From Lederbergia wuyishanensis (lineage in GTDB: Bacteria; Bacillota; Bacilli; Bacillales; Bacillaceae_C): DNA of 64,000 nt. Shown here piece by piece: positions 44,291 through 52,996 of the stretch (positions within the stretch are counted from its first letter, which is position 1; each line of letters starts with the position of its first letter). The notes below the pieces were generated by a model. It did no database searches. It saw only the letters and a program-made list of their open reading frames with translations, and was not told where the DNA came from. The stretch covers positions 62,001 through 126,000 of the forward strand of contig NZ_JALIRM010000009.1 of NCBI RefSeq assembly GCF_022900255.1, given 5' to 3'. The translations under genes and the position numbers were made by a program.

Positions 44291-44387
44291 AGGATGGCGC
44301 CCCTCGTTATTGTATGATATCTGTCGAATGTTCAAAAGGACAAGACCTCTTCGTGGCATCCTTTCAAACATACCCAAAAACACGCAC

Positions 44388-44984
44388 CTATTTAAATATC
44401 CCAAACTCCTTTATTCCAGTTGAAAGTCTATCCATCGTTTTCTTCAATTTTGTTCGTGAATCTGGTAGTAATTCAATGCCCGACCTCCGTGCGATTGTTT
44501 CTACGACTTCATCAATTGTCATGGAATCTGTATATATTTGCTCTTGAAAAATATCTTTCTCTAAGCTTTCTAGACGTTTCGCCATTTGTTTGTGTGCCCA
44601 GGAATTTTTTCCTTCAAGCCTCTTTTTAAGTCGTTTTTCTATTGTTTCTTCTGTTGCTGACAATGTGAAATGCTTAATTTCTATTCCATCCACTCTTAAA
44701 CGTCCAACGATTTGATTAAAATAAACTTCATTTGTAAGCGTCATGGGAACAATGAGAATTCCTGAATATTGTTCGGCGATTTGTTTTAATAGTTTATAAT
44801 TGGCTTCTCTCCACAACGGATAATCTTGAAAATCACTTTTTGCTATCGTCATGGGAACATTCCGCATTAAAACGTATCCAAATCGTTCCGGATCATATAC
44901 ATGGGATTCCTTTATCCTTCGGTGTAATTCATAGGCGGTTGTAGACTTCCCCGAACCAAAAGTTCCATTAATCCATATAATCAA
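44388..44984 (-). CDS. tmrB: TmrB-like tunicamycin-resistance ATP-binding protein
   Basis: A protein of about 198 residues beginning (M)IIWINGTFGSGKSTTAYELHRR. The P-loop GTFGSGKST, VYDPERFGYVL, DFQDYPLWREANY, GILIVPMTL and the KRLEGKNSWAHKQ segment match Bacillus subtilis TmrB, which binds ATP and gives tunicamycin resistance. The start is most likely TTG at 44984, with AAGGGGAGA at the right distance. The longer frame from 45032 adds residues with no family match. The C-terminal helix that TmrB uses to bind the membrane appears to be retained. Confidence 0.85.
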   Translation of the reverse strand: MIIWINGTFGSGKSTTAYELHRRIKESHVYDPERFGYVLMRNVPMTIAKSDFQDYPLWREANYKLLKQIAEQYSGILIVPMTLTNEVYFNQIVGRLRVDGIEIKHFTLSATEETIEKRLKKRLEGKNSWAHKQMAKRLESLEKDIFQEQIYTDSMTIDEVVETIARRSGIELLPDSRTKLKKTMDRLSTGIKEFGIFK

Positions 44985-45190
44985 TAATGTTCTCCCCTTA
45001 TAACAGCCACCGGATTTATTTCCGCGTATCATAATATAGATAAATCAATTTAGAATTACATTCAGATTAATAGTTGAAAACTTTAGTTTTTCAAGGGGCA
45101 ATGCCTTTTCCCACATAGAGTTGCAATACTTTGCAATGAGGACTCCAATAAGGCTAGCAACCCAGAAAGCCAATGCTTGTCAACAGTCTA

Positions 45191-45215
45191 AAGCGCCGGA
45201 TTTGGTCCAGCGCCT
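45191..45215 (-). terminator. Terminator of the LtaS-like gene
   Basis: AAGCGCCGGA / TCCAGCGCCT hairpin with G-U pairs, just beyond the stop codon. The T-run on the minus strand is short (TTT). Confidence 0.5.
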
Positions 45216-45220
45216 AACAC

Positions 45221-47185
45221 TCATTTAATTTTACTATAGTAATTTTTTTCAAGTATTTTCGTGGAGTAGTAGAATTTAGCGTCGACAACCGAAGACATAT
45301 ATTTAACATAATCCTCATCGACTTGTTCTCCGTTATTTGCTACGAATGTCCGTGAAGCTGAGTTGTACATTCCCTTATCGGTTATAAAGCTTTTATTTAA
45401 AAATGGAACGAGCGGCTCAGCATCGGAAAATATATCCCTACCCATCAGAAGCCTCGAATCGTAATCTATGCCAAGCAAATTAGAGAGCGTTGGTAAAATA
45501 TCTAAACTTGAAGCAGGTTTTGTAATGACTTCTGGCTTCATTCCTTTTGTATATAAAATAAATGTATTCTTGTAAAGTTCAAAGTTTCTTTCAACAGGAT
45601 GACCTGCTAGTTCATCGATTGTACTATCATCGAGACCGTATGGGTAATGATCTGCACTCATAGCAATCAATGTTTTGTCCGCAACTCCGGCTTTTTCCAA
45701 TTCGGCTAGCAAATTTTCTAAGGCACGATCTAGTTCAAGTTGCGTTGCTATATAAGCCTTTGCTTGGTCGGAGTATGGCAAATGCTCAACATATTTTTTG
45801 TTTTTCCATGCAATATAATTTCCTGTAAATGAATACTGCATATGACCACTTACCGTCATGTAATAAGTATGAAATGGCTGGTCCTGAACGTATCCCTGCA
45901 CTGTCTTCTCCATCATTTCCAGGTCTGATTCCGGCCATGTTTCTTTCACAACAAGCCCGTTTCCGAGTCCTTTGTATTCATATCCTAAATTAGGATGGGA
46001 AATATTTCTTCCATAGTAAGTGTACGTATGATTGTGATAAGCACGAGTCGAATAATTTAACTTTTTCAACTGATTTCCGAGAACAAAAGGGAGACTATTT
46101 TTTCCCGACTCCTGAAAGCTCCACACACCACTTTTCGGTATTAAGCCTTGTAAGGCAACATATTCACCATCTGAAGTGCTGACTTGCCAAATAGGTGTAT
46201 AAAAATTTGTAAATTGGTACCCTTCATGGGTGAGTTTATATAAGGTGGGGGTTACATTCTCATCAATTGCAAAAGGTGAAAATCCTTCCGCAGTAATGAG
46301 GATAAGATTGTAGCCTTTGTATTTCCCCGTGTAATCATTTTTTTCTGTAGGTTGAACGTTTGCAAAATATTGATGCATGTCTTTTACAACTTGATCATTT
46401 TCTTCTGAAATCAGTTTAGGAAAATCGATATCCAACACATTGTATTGAACTATTTTTTCTTCTTCTTGTTGCTTTTCTGGTATTTTTTTTGGAGGCTTTT
46501 GTTCAATATGGTTAGGCTTACCTATTACAGGAGCCTTTACTTCAGGCGACCAATGAGTGACGAGTCTTTGTAAATCAAGTCGCATTGTAGTTAGTAAGCC
46601 AAGATGTTCAACTGAGAGCAGGGGAGAACTGTTCTTAAAATACAAATCATATGCTGTGTTCTGCTCTTTTCCGCTTGCATGTACAGACACGATTCCGGCC
46701 GTATAACAAAGTAAAAGTAAAGCAAACAAAACAAACCGTTTAATCCAACTGATTTTTTTAAAAGAAAACATCTTTTTGCCAAAAGCAATAAACATGATGA
46801 TAGGGAAAAATAGTATGAGGACAATGAGAAAATGGTCAAGTAAATACTGTGCTACATCCTTCCAAAATTCAAAAATCTGGGCCCCATTTCCTAAAGAATA
46901 CATATTGTAAAAGGTCCGGAAAAATTGAAAATAGATCAATTGAGAAACATATATGAAAACAACAACGATAAACAGAAAACTAGATAGAATCAATCTCGCC
47001 ATACCTTTTACGAAGCTGCATATTAAATAAATGGCTAACAAATAAGCCGTTAGAAAATAAAAGGAAATGACGATATCTGTGTATGTAAAAGCATTGATCG
47101 TCGATATTCTAAAAATAATATCAATAAAGCAAATCGAAAGAAAAAAGTATATGAACAGTAATTCTTCCTTTAACAATGTGGTCAT
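45221..47185 (-). CDS. LtaS-type lipoteichoic acid synthase/sulfatase-fold membrane enzyme
   Basis: A protein of 654 residues with five N-terminal membrane helices and an extracellular alkaline-phosphatase-superfamily domain. The metal-site residues fit LtaS: ILITAEGFSP (Glu), VSTSDGEY (candidate nucleophile Thr) and SADHYPYG (Asp-His). A low-complexity linker rich in Lys, Gln and Glu precedes the domain. It probably transfers glycerol phosphate to teichoic acid or a related polymer. GGAGGTGAAGAT fixes the ATG at 47185. The gene is single, and its paralogue relation to housekeeping LtaS is not testable here. Confidence 0.85.
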   Translation of the reverse strand: MTTLLKEELLFIYFFLSICFIDIIFRISTINAFTYTDIVISFYFLTAYLLAIYLICSFVKGMARLILSSFLFIVVVFIYVSQLIYFQFFRTFYNMYSLGNGAQIFEFWKDVAQYLLDHFLIVLILFFPIIMFIAFGKKMFSFKKISWIKRFVLFALLLLCYTAGIVSVHASGKEQNTAYDLYFKNSSPLLSVEHLGLLTTMRLDLQRLVTHWSPEVKAPVIGKPNHIEQKPPKKIPEKQQEEEKIVQYNVLDIDFPKLISEENDQVVKDMHQYFANVQPTEKNDYTGKYKGYNLILITAEGFSPFAIDENVTPTLYKLTHEGYQFTNFYTPIWQVSTSDGEYVALQGLIPKSGVWSFQESGKNSLPFVLGNQLKKLNYSTRAYHNHTYTYYGRNISHPNLGYEYKGLGNGLVVKETWPESDLEMMEKTVQGYVQDQPFHTYYMTVSGHMQYSFTGNYIAWKNKKYVEHLPYSDQAKAYIATQLELDRALENLLAELEKAGVADKTLIAMSADHYPYGLDDSTIDELAGHPVERNFELYKNTFILYTKGMKPEVITKPASSLDILPTLSNLLGIDYDSRLLMGRDIFSDAEPLVPFLNKSFITDKGMYNSASRTFVANNGEQVDEDYVKYMSSVVDAKFYYSTKILEKNYYSKIK

Positions 47186-47410
47186 ATCTTCACCTCCAAA
47201 AAGATAATTCACTTATTTAGACGTAATAGTAAGTAAGGGGTTACAATGTACAGAAAAATTGGTTCAAGTTAAATATATTTTTATTTTAACGTATGTATGA
47301 AAGCTTGCCTCATTATTTTCAAATTTTTCAAGAATTTTATTTACTTGTGAAATGAGTAGCAGTATTTTATCGAGGTTAATGGCGTTAAACACAATAAATG
47401 AGGAGATATT

Positions 47411-47781
47411 TTGAAAGGTGTTGTACAGTCTAATGAAAAATTGGCAGTACGCCCAATGTTAAAAATTAAAAAAGCAAAAACCGGATGGTTCGATTATGAT
47501 TTAAGGCGAAGGTAATTAGTTATTTCTTTTAGAATCCAAAGAAATAAAAACGCCAATTTTATAACTGATCGATGGAATGGAGAAAACTATGAAATGTTTT
47601 CACTGACTTTTTAGGTGGAAAATATTGCGGAACTTCATCAAAAGTTTATAGATAACAGTGCAGACTTGAGCGCCTTATTGACCAGGGCGCCTGTGGAATG
47701 CAATTTATTTTCAAAAATGCTGATGGGAACAAATTCAATGTATGGGAAGAGTCAGTAAACCAAGGAGAATATCATAAATAG
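47411..47781 (+). pseudogene. Decayed glyoxalase/VOC-family gene
   Basis: Pieces in three frames suggest a dead VOC-family gene. One is a start after GAGGAGATATTT with AVRPMLKIKKAK. Another holds NYEMFSLTF, a stop, then VENIAELHQKFID. The last is RLIDQGACGMQFIFKNADGN followed by KFNVWEESV and a stop at about 47781. The order fits a bleomycin-resistance/glyoxalase protein. The C-terminal piece is convincing, the N-terminal one less so. Confidence 0.6.
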
Positions 47782-47888
47782 TCCAGTAAACTAGTTTAAC
47801 ATCCACATCTATTATAGAGAACGTGACATAACTATTTTTACAAAGATAAATCCGAGCAATAGGTTGATTAGTGTATATACCCGCTCCT

Positions 47889-48002
47889 GAAATATACTTC
47901 GCTTTCCGTGGGCGGCTGGTGAGCCTCCTCGCTAGTCCCGAGCTGTGGGGTCTCACCTATGCCTTCCTCCCACAGGAGTCTTCGTATATTTCCTCCGCTA
48001 AG
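47889..48002. repeat. Structured repeat element of 114 bp
   Basis: Bounded by GAAATATAC / GTATATTTC (47889-47897 and 47994-48002), with inner complementary blocks GTGAG/CTCAC and GTGGG/CCCAC. Its GC content is well above its surroundings. It resembles, from memory, a short intergenic repeat found in many Bacillus genomes (GCTTTCCG-GGGCGG...GGTGAGCCTCCTCG...). It lies in a gene-poor gap beside the VOC pseudogene. An open frame running across it is an artefact. Confidence 0.65.
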
Positions 48003-48095
48003 ATAGATCATTGTTCGTCTTTAGGTTTGATTGTTTTAGTTATGTCCCAGCCTCCTCACTACAAGATAAAGCCTAGAATCCAACAATTGCCTATT

Positions 48096-48263
48096 TCATG
48101 GCATTTCGTCATCTTTGACTCGATTTTTAAAAGCTTCATGAGTTGCGATATCTTCCATTTGCTCCGTTTGCCTTGTGTGCTCTTTCTCTTCACTAATACT
48201 ATTTTTGGGGAAGTTACCTGGATGGCCTTTTTCTTTATGGTTAAAACCTTTGCCTCGACTCAT
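48096..48263 (-). CDS. Small hydrophilic protein of unknown function
   Basis: A 55-residue protein starting MSRGKGFNHKEKGHPGNFP and ending NRVKDDEMP, with a good AAAGGAGCGAAAAGA ribosome-binding site. It is strongly charged and probably disordered; the style is that of small Bacillus sporulation- or stress-related proteins. The family is not recognised. Confidence 0.5.
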   Translation of the reverse strand: MSRGKGFNHKEKGHPGNFPKNSISEEKEHTRQTEQMEDIATHEAFKNRVKDDEMP

Positions 48264-48410
48264 TCTTTTCGCTCCTTTCAGTTTTTACTTCGTTAGTATG
48301 CGCAATCCAAAGGAAGTTATTAGGAAAGACGTATAATTATCCAATAGAATAACGGATGGAGGAGTCATTAACTAACAATCTCTTTTTAGAGATCTAATAT
48401 ATAAAATACA

Positions 48411-48445
48411 AACAAAAACCGCATCCCAATTGTTGAGAGGCGGTT
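48411..48445 (-). terminator. Terminator of the GntR pair
   Basis: AACCGC / GCGGTT arms (48417-48422 and 48440-48445) followed on the minus strand by TTTGTTTG. Confidence 0.6.
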
Positions 48446-48451
48446 CATCTT

Positions 48452-49135
48452 TTAAGAAATTCTTGGATAGACCAACGAATATTGCAAATGATCATTTAAA
48501 AGCTGAAGGGCGAGGTTTTTATTTTTATCTTTAATCGCATCGACAATTAATTGATGCTCTGTAACCACTTTATTTCTATTCAGTTCATCCATTTCATGAG
48601 AGACGCCTGAAAAATATTGAACGACTACATCTGTCAATTGTGTAAAAAGCTCATTATTCGTAGCTTTAATTAATTCTTTATGAAACTCAATATCTAGTTC
48701 TTTGAAGGCACTGGAATCGGATGTCTCAGACATTTCAAAAATAATGTTTTCCAATATGGTCAAATGTTTCGTATCGGAATTCACTATAATTTGTTCAATG
48801 GCTGTTTTTTCTAGCAACTGTCTCAGTTCGAAAAGTTCTTCAATCCGTTCATTACTCATTTTCCAGAAAAAAAGCAAATGATTTAAAATTACACTAGTAT
48901 CATCCGAGTTTACGAAAGCACCTTCTCCATGGCGTATAACAATAATGCCAGTTGATTCCAGCGCGCGTAATGCTTCCCTTACAATCACTCTGCTGACATT
49001 TAACATACTTGCGAGATCTCGTTCGGAAGGGAGTTTGTCACCCGTTTTCAATTGATGGTCTATAATATATTGCCTTAAGTTATCACTAACGAGCTTACTT
49101 AAGGTAAATCTTTCTCTATCTTCAATTCGTTTCAA
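48452..49135 (-). CDS. FadR-type GntR regulator (second of pair)
   Basis: A protein of about 227 residues. The winged HTH is TLSKLVSDNLRQYIIDHQL ... KLPSERDLASMLNVSRVIVREALRALESTGIIVIRHGEGAFV. The C-terminal FCD domain has ELDIEFHKELIKATNN, with Asp and His metal ligands. It is probably co-transcribed with its paralogue. The start is uncertain. A TTG at 49135 with AAGG upstream is favoured; extension to 49174 would overlap the other gene. It lies beside the sialic acid locus and may regulate it with the neighbour. Confidence 0.85.
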   Translation of the reverse strand: MKRIEDRERFTLSKLVSDNLRQYIIDHQLKTGDKLPSERDLASMLNVSRVIVREALRALESTGIIVIRHGEGAFVNSDDTSVILNHLLFFWKMSNERIEELFELRQLLEKTAIEQIIVNSDTKHLTILENIIFEMSETSDSSAFKELDIEFHKELIKATNNELFTQLTDVVVQYFSGVSHEMDELNRNKVVTEHQLIVDAIKDKNKNLALQLLNDHLQYSLVYPRIS

Positions 49136-49158
49136 TAGGATCACAGCCTTAAAAAGTT

Positions 49159-49851
49159 TTAATCTTCTTCCCAATCGTCGATTAAATCATACAAATGATT
49201 TAAATGCGTCTCCATCGCTTGCTTTGCTGTTTCCACGTCTTTTGCAAGTATGCTATCAACGACTAGCTTATGTTCTTTATATGAAGCTACGTATTCATCT
49301 AATTCAACAATCTGTTCCAGATGATTCATATTAAAATATTCAGAAATAATGGAGGATAACTGAACAAAAGTTTCATTGCCAGTTGCTTTAATTAAGGAAC
49401 GATGAAAATTTAAATCTTCGTTCTTCGGTTTTTCTCCTCTTTTTGCTTTCTCTAATAGCGCTTCATTCCAAAAGGACATTCGCTCAAGCTTTTCTGTATC
49501 ATAATGTTCAATAGCAAGACTGATAGCACCTAGTTCTAATATAATTCGAGTATCAATAACTTCTTTAAATTTTTTCTTATCGATTGTTAGGAAAGGGGAT
49601 ATTTTCCGCAAGATACTCTGAATCTTAATTTCTTTCACAAAAATGCCAAGTCCTTGTTTAATTTCAATGATCCCTTGTGATTGCAAGGTCTTTAATGCTT
49701 CTCTTACAATCGTTCTGCTTACCCCAAGGGTCTCAATGATTTCTTTTTCGGTAGGTAAACGATCCCCAGGCTGGCATTTATTTTCGGAAATGTATGATTT
49801 AATTCTTTCACTTACAACTTCTGATAATGTCTGCTTACGTTGTACAATCAA
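49159..49851 (-). CDS. FadR-type GntR regulator (first of pair), probable sialic acid regulator
   Basis: A 230-residue protein: wHTH (LSEVVSERIKSYISENKC ... RLPTEKEIIETLGVSRTIVREALKTLQSQGIIEIKQGLGIFV) and FCD domain (DLNFHRSLIKATGN). The TTG start follows GGGGCG. It is divergent from nanA. The TGGT-N3-ACCA sites in front of nanA fit FadR-subfamily operators. Control of the nan genes by this protein, its paralogue or both is inference. Confidence 0.88.
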   Translation of the reverse strand: MIVQRKQTLSEVVSERIKSYISENKCQPGDRLPTEKEIIETLGVSRTIVREALKTLQSQGIIEIKQGLGIFVKEIKIQSILRKISPFLTIDKKKFKEVIDTRIILELGAISLAIEHYDTEKLERMSFWNEALLEKAKRGEKPKNEDLNFHRSLIKATGNETFVQLSSIISEYFNMNHLEQIVELDEYVASYKEHKLVVDSILAKDVETAKQAMETHLNHLYDLIDDWEED

Positions 49852-49955
49852 TTATTTTCGCCCCTATCTAATTCAAGTGGAATTAGGGAATTCTTACTAC
49901 CTATTATAGCGATTATTTTGCTAAGTTTAACTATAAAAAAATTTTAAAAAAATGA

Positions 49956-49984
49956 TTGACATTTTTTATGCAAGCGATTAACTT
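49956..49984 (+). promoter_or_regulatory. Promoter and cre-like sequence of the nan operon
   Basis: TTGACA (49956-49961), 17 bases, then TAACTT as a weak -10 (49979-49984). TGCAAGCGATTAAC (49969-49982) within this is a partial cre (consensus TGWAANCGNTNWCA, three mismatches), which would allow CcpA control. Confidence 0.45.
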
Positions 49985-50002
49985 TAAGTTACAGACATTG
50001 AG

Positions 50003-50112
50003 TGGTCAGACCATAATATGACCCTTGAATAAATCTTACACGTTGGAAAAATTTTAATCAACTGGAAATTTCCATTAGATAAAAATTAACTTCGCTTCAA
50101 CTGGTAAGACCA
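50003..50112 (+). promoter_or_regulatory. Two GntR/FadR-type operators
   Basis: TGGTCAGACCA (50003-50013) and TGGTAAGACCA (50102-50112) both match TGGT-N3-ACCA. Each is extended by ATAATATGA or ATAGTATGA. They are 99 bp apart, one just downstream of the promoter and one near the nanA start, which suggests repression with looping or cooperative binding. Confidence 0.75.
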
Positions 50113-50159
50113 TAGTATGATAGTTTAGATTGCATACTAAAATTTTAACAGGAAATGAG

Positions 50160-51083
50160 ATGAATATATTGACAGCATGGGATTTGGACAAGTTTAAAGG
50201 CGTTTTCGTAGCGATGTATTCAGCGTACGATGATGCAGGAGAAGTTAGCCCGGAAAGAGTGAAAAAACTAGCAAGATATTATGTGAATTCCGGAGTGACA
50301 GGATTATATGTCGGTGGAAGCTCTGGTGAAGGTATTCTACAAAACGTTGATGAAAGAAAAGCAGTTTTGAAAGCGGTTATGGAAGAAGTTGGACAAGAAC
50401 TTATAATCATTGTTCACGTTGGAGCTAACTCTACAAAAGAAAGTAAAGAACTAGCTATTCATGCAGAGGAACTTGGGGCTCATGCTATATCAGCGGTACC
50501 AGCAATTTATTATCGCTTATCTGAGAAAGCGGTTCAAACACATTGGCAAGAAATGATTGATAGCTCATCACTTCCTTTTATTATTTACAACATTCCTCAA
50601 ACAACAGGCTTTAACTTGACTCAAGGTTTATTTAAGAAAATGGCAGCTCAAGATAAAGTAATTGGAATTAAAATGTCAGGCGAGAGTGTGTTTGAACTTC
50701 AGCAATTTAAAGCAAATAGTGGAAAAGAGTTTCTAGTATATAACGGCCCAGATGAACAATATTTAGGTGGAAGAATCATGGGGGCTGATGGAGGAATTGG
50801 TGGAACATATGGTGTAATGCCTGAATTGTTCTGTCAACTTGATACTTACTTCAAAGAAAGTCAAATTGAAAAAGCTCAAGAGTTACAAAATAAAATTAAC
50901 TCTATTATCACTAAACTACTAAGCTATCCATCCTTATACGGAGCAACTAAAGCGATTTTAAGTTTAAGAGGTATTGAAACAGGTTCACCTCGATTACCGC
51001 TATTACCAGTCCAAGAAAATGATTGGGAATCATTGCGAGAACTAAATCAAGAGATTGAAAGCTTGATCAAAGCATTCGCATAA
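50160..51083 (+). CDS. nanA: N-acetylneuraminate lyase
   Basis: A protein of about 307 residues of the DHDPS/NAL aldolase family. GGSSGEG, the YNIPQTTGF motif (catalytic Tyr143) and GIKMSGES (Schiff-base Lys171) are all present. It cleaves N-acetylneuraminate to N-acetylmannosamine and pyruvate in the cytoplasm. ATG at 50160 has AGGAAATGAG before it; a TTG at 50169 or an upstream TTG at 50130 are alternatives. It is the first gene of the sialic acid operon. Confidence 0.93.
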   Translation: MNILTAWDLDKFKGVFVAMYSAYDDAGEVSPERVKKLARYYVNSGVTGLYVGGSSGEGILQNVDERKAVLKAVMEEVGQELIIIVHVGANSTKESKELAIHAEELGAHAISAVPAIYYRLSEKAVQTHWQEMIDSSSLPFIIYNIPQTTGFNLTQGLFKKMAAQDKVIGIKMSGESVFELQQFKANSGKEFLVYNGPDEQYLGGRIMGADGGIGGTYGVMPELFCQLDTYFKESQIEKAQELQNKINSIITKLLSYPSLYGATKAILSLRGIETGSPRLPLLPVQENDWESLRELNQEIESLIKAFA

Positions 51084-51116
51084 TAGTCGGATTTTTATGA
51101 AAAGGAGGAAAAAAGA

Positions 51117-52070
51117 TTGGAAGCGAAAACTGTCACAGGAAAAACAGTAGAGATAAAAAGTCCTAGGAAATCTACTTGGGAGCAAGTGAAGAGAATGAAA
51201 TTGCTTTATGTCATGCTTCTGTTCCCGGCAATTATGTTATTTATTTTTAACTATCTCCCAATGTATGGAGTTATTATCGCCTTCAAGAACTTTTCGCCAG
51301 GTCTAGGTATTTGGGACAGCCCATGGAATGATTTTGACCACTTTAAGAGATTATTTACGGACTTCATGTTTATAAGGGCTTTAAAAAATACGTTATTTAT
51401 TAGTATTTTGAAAATCGTCATTGCATTTCCAGCACCGATCATTTTTGCTATTTTGCTAAATGAGATCCGTAATCAAAAGTTCTTAAAAGTAACTCAATCA
51501 ATTTCATATTTACCACACTTTATGTCATGGGTTATTTTGTCAGCTATGATTATTGAAGTATTTTCGCCACAAAGAGGGATCGTCAACTTTCTCATTACCG
51601 CATTTGGTGGAGACCCGGTAAACTTTTTGGCTAGTAAAATATTCTTTATTCCTGTTCTACTATTGACGGATATTTGGAAGGAAATAGGGTATGGAGCGAT
51701 CATTTATTTGGCAACAATTGCCTCTATTGATCCTGCATTATATGAAGCTGCTGAAATGGATGGTGCAGGAAGATTTAAAAAGATGATTCATATTACACTT
51801 CCTTCGATTATGCCGATGGTTATTATCCTTTTCATCCTTCGACTTGGAGGAATCTTGAACGCAGGCTTTGACCAAATCTTGAATTTATATAACCCACTTG
51901 TCTACGAAGTTGCAGATATTATTGATACGTATGTTTATCGAAGTGGTTTGGAACAATTCCAGTTTGATTATGCAACAGCAGTTGGTTTGTTCAAAAACGT
52001 CATCGGTATCATATTCATTTTAGGTGCAAATGCTATTATTCGCCGAAAAAGTGAACATGGAATTTGGTAG
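51117..52070 (+). CDS. Carbohydrate ABC transporter permease, LplB-like
   Basis: A 317-residue permease with six predicted helices. The PAIMLFIFNYLPMYGVIIAFKNF start and the EAA loop LYEAAEMDGAGRFKKMIHITLP are those of LplB/YtcP-type CUT1 permeases. The TTG start has AAAGGAGGAAAAAAGA before it. It forms a transporter with the next two genes. No ATPase is encoded here, so a shared MsmX-type ATPase is expected. Confidence 0.9.
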   Translation: MEAKTVTGKTVEIKSPRKSTWEQVKRMKLLYVMLLFPAIMLFIFNYLPMYGVIIAFKNFSPGLGIWDSPWNDFDHFKRLFTDFMFIRALKNTLFISILKIVIAFPAPIIFAILLNEIRNQKFLKVTQSISYLPHFMSWVILSAMIIEVFSPQRGIVNFLITAFGGDPVNFLASKIFFIPVLLLTDIWKEIGYGAIIYLATIASIDPALYEAAEMDGAGRFKKMIHITLPSIMPMVIILFILRLGGILNAGFDQILNLYNPLVYEVADIIDTYVYRSGLEQFQFDYATAVGLFKNVIGIIFILGANAIIRRKSEHGIW

Positions 52071-52087
52071 AAAGGGGAATCATCTAA

Positions 52088-52969
52088 ATGAAGAAAAAGT
52101 TTTCTATATTTGAATTTTGTTTAATCATTGGATTTGTTTTCTTTTCAATCCTAGTTTTATATCCTTTCTGGCAAACAATTGTTATCTCGTTTTCAGATCC
52201 GAAGCAAGTCTCAGGACTAGGAATGAATTTGTGGCCAGAAAGGTGGATTACAGATGCTTACCAGTTTGTGTTTACTTATGGAAACACAATGAAGGCATAT
52301 GCTAATACAATTTTACGTACCGTATCTGGAACATTTTTAATAGTAGCTTTCACAATGTTAGCGGCCTATCCCTTATCCAAAAGAGATTTGCCGTTCCGAA
52401 ATACAATCACTATCTTTTTCCTAATCGCCATGTTTTTTTCGGGTGGGATTATTCCAGATTATTTACTAATTAAGAACTTAGGATTAATAGATACAAGATG
52501 GGCATTGATTTTACCATCAGCTGTAAACGTTTTTTATATCATTATAATGAGAAACTACTTCATGACCATTGATAAAGGAATTGAAGAGTCCGCAATTATG
52601 GATGGTGCAGGATATTTTACTATTTTAACGAAAATTATCTTGCCATTATCCAAACCAGTAATCGCAACAATTGCATTATGGGCAGCAGTTTTCCACTGGA
52701 ATGAATGGTTCCAAGCTCTTGTGTATATCCAAGACGATGCCAAAAGCGTATTGCAAATCGTTGTTAGAAAAATGTTGACCGCGATGGATGTCTCACAATC
52801 TGAAAACGCGGCTGCCATTGGAGCAGGTGGAGGTTCATCCAAAAACTTGTTATTAGCAAATGTGCGTGCTGCGACGGTTATGATTTCAATCGGTCCGATT
52901 GTTTTGGTATATCCATTCGTTCAAAAATATTTTATAAAAGGGATTATGATTGGTTCCCTTAAAGGGTAA
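52088..52969 (+). CDS. Carbohydrate ABC transporter permease, LplC-like
   Basis: A 293-residue permease with six helices. FSDPKQVSGLGMNLWPERWI near the start and the EAA loop GIEESAIMDGAGYFTILTKIILPLSKPV are typical of the LplC/YesQ group. It begins 17 bp after the LplB-like gene. It forms the second half of the heterodimeric channel. Confidence 0.9.
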   Translation: MKKKFSIFEFCLIIGFVFFSILVLYPFWQTIVISFSDPKQVSGLGMNLWPERWITDAYQFVFTYGNTMKAYANTILRTVSGTFLIVAFTMLAAYPLSKRDLPFRNTITIFFLIAMFFSGGIIPDYLLIKNLGLIDTRWALILPSAVNVFYIIIMRNYFMTIDKGIEESAIMDGAGYFTILTKIILPLSKPVIATIALWAAVFHWNEWFQALVYIQDDAKSVLQIVVRKMLTAMDVSQSENAAAIGAGGGSSKNLLLANVRAATVMISIGPIVLVYPFVQKYFIKGIMIGSLKG

Positions 52970-52996
52970 CCAATCAAAAAAAGGAGGAAAAAAAGG

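Noticed and set aside
47871-48296. A 141-codon plus-strand frame
   Set aside because: It runs across the 114-bp structured repeat and antisense to the small protein gene at 48096-48263 that has a good ribosome-binding site.
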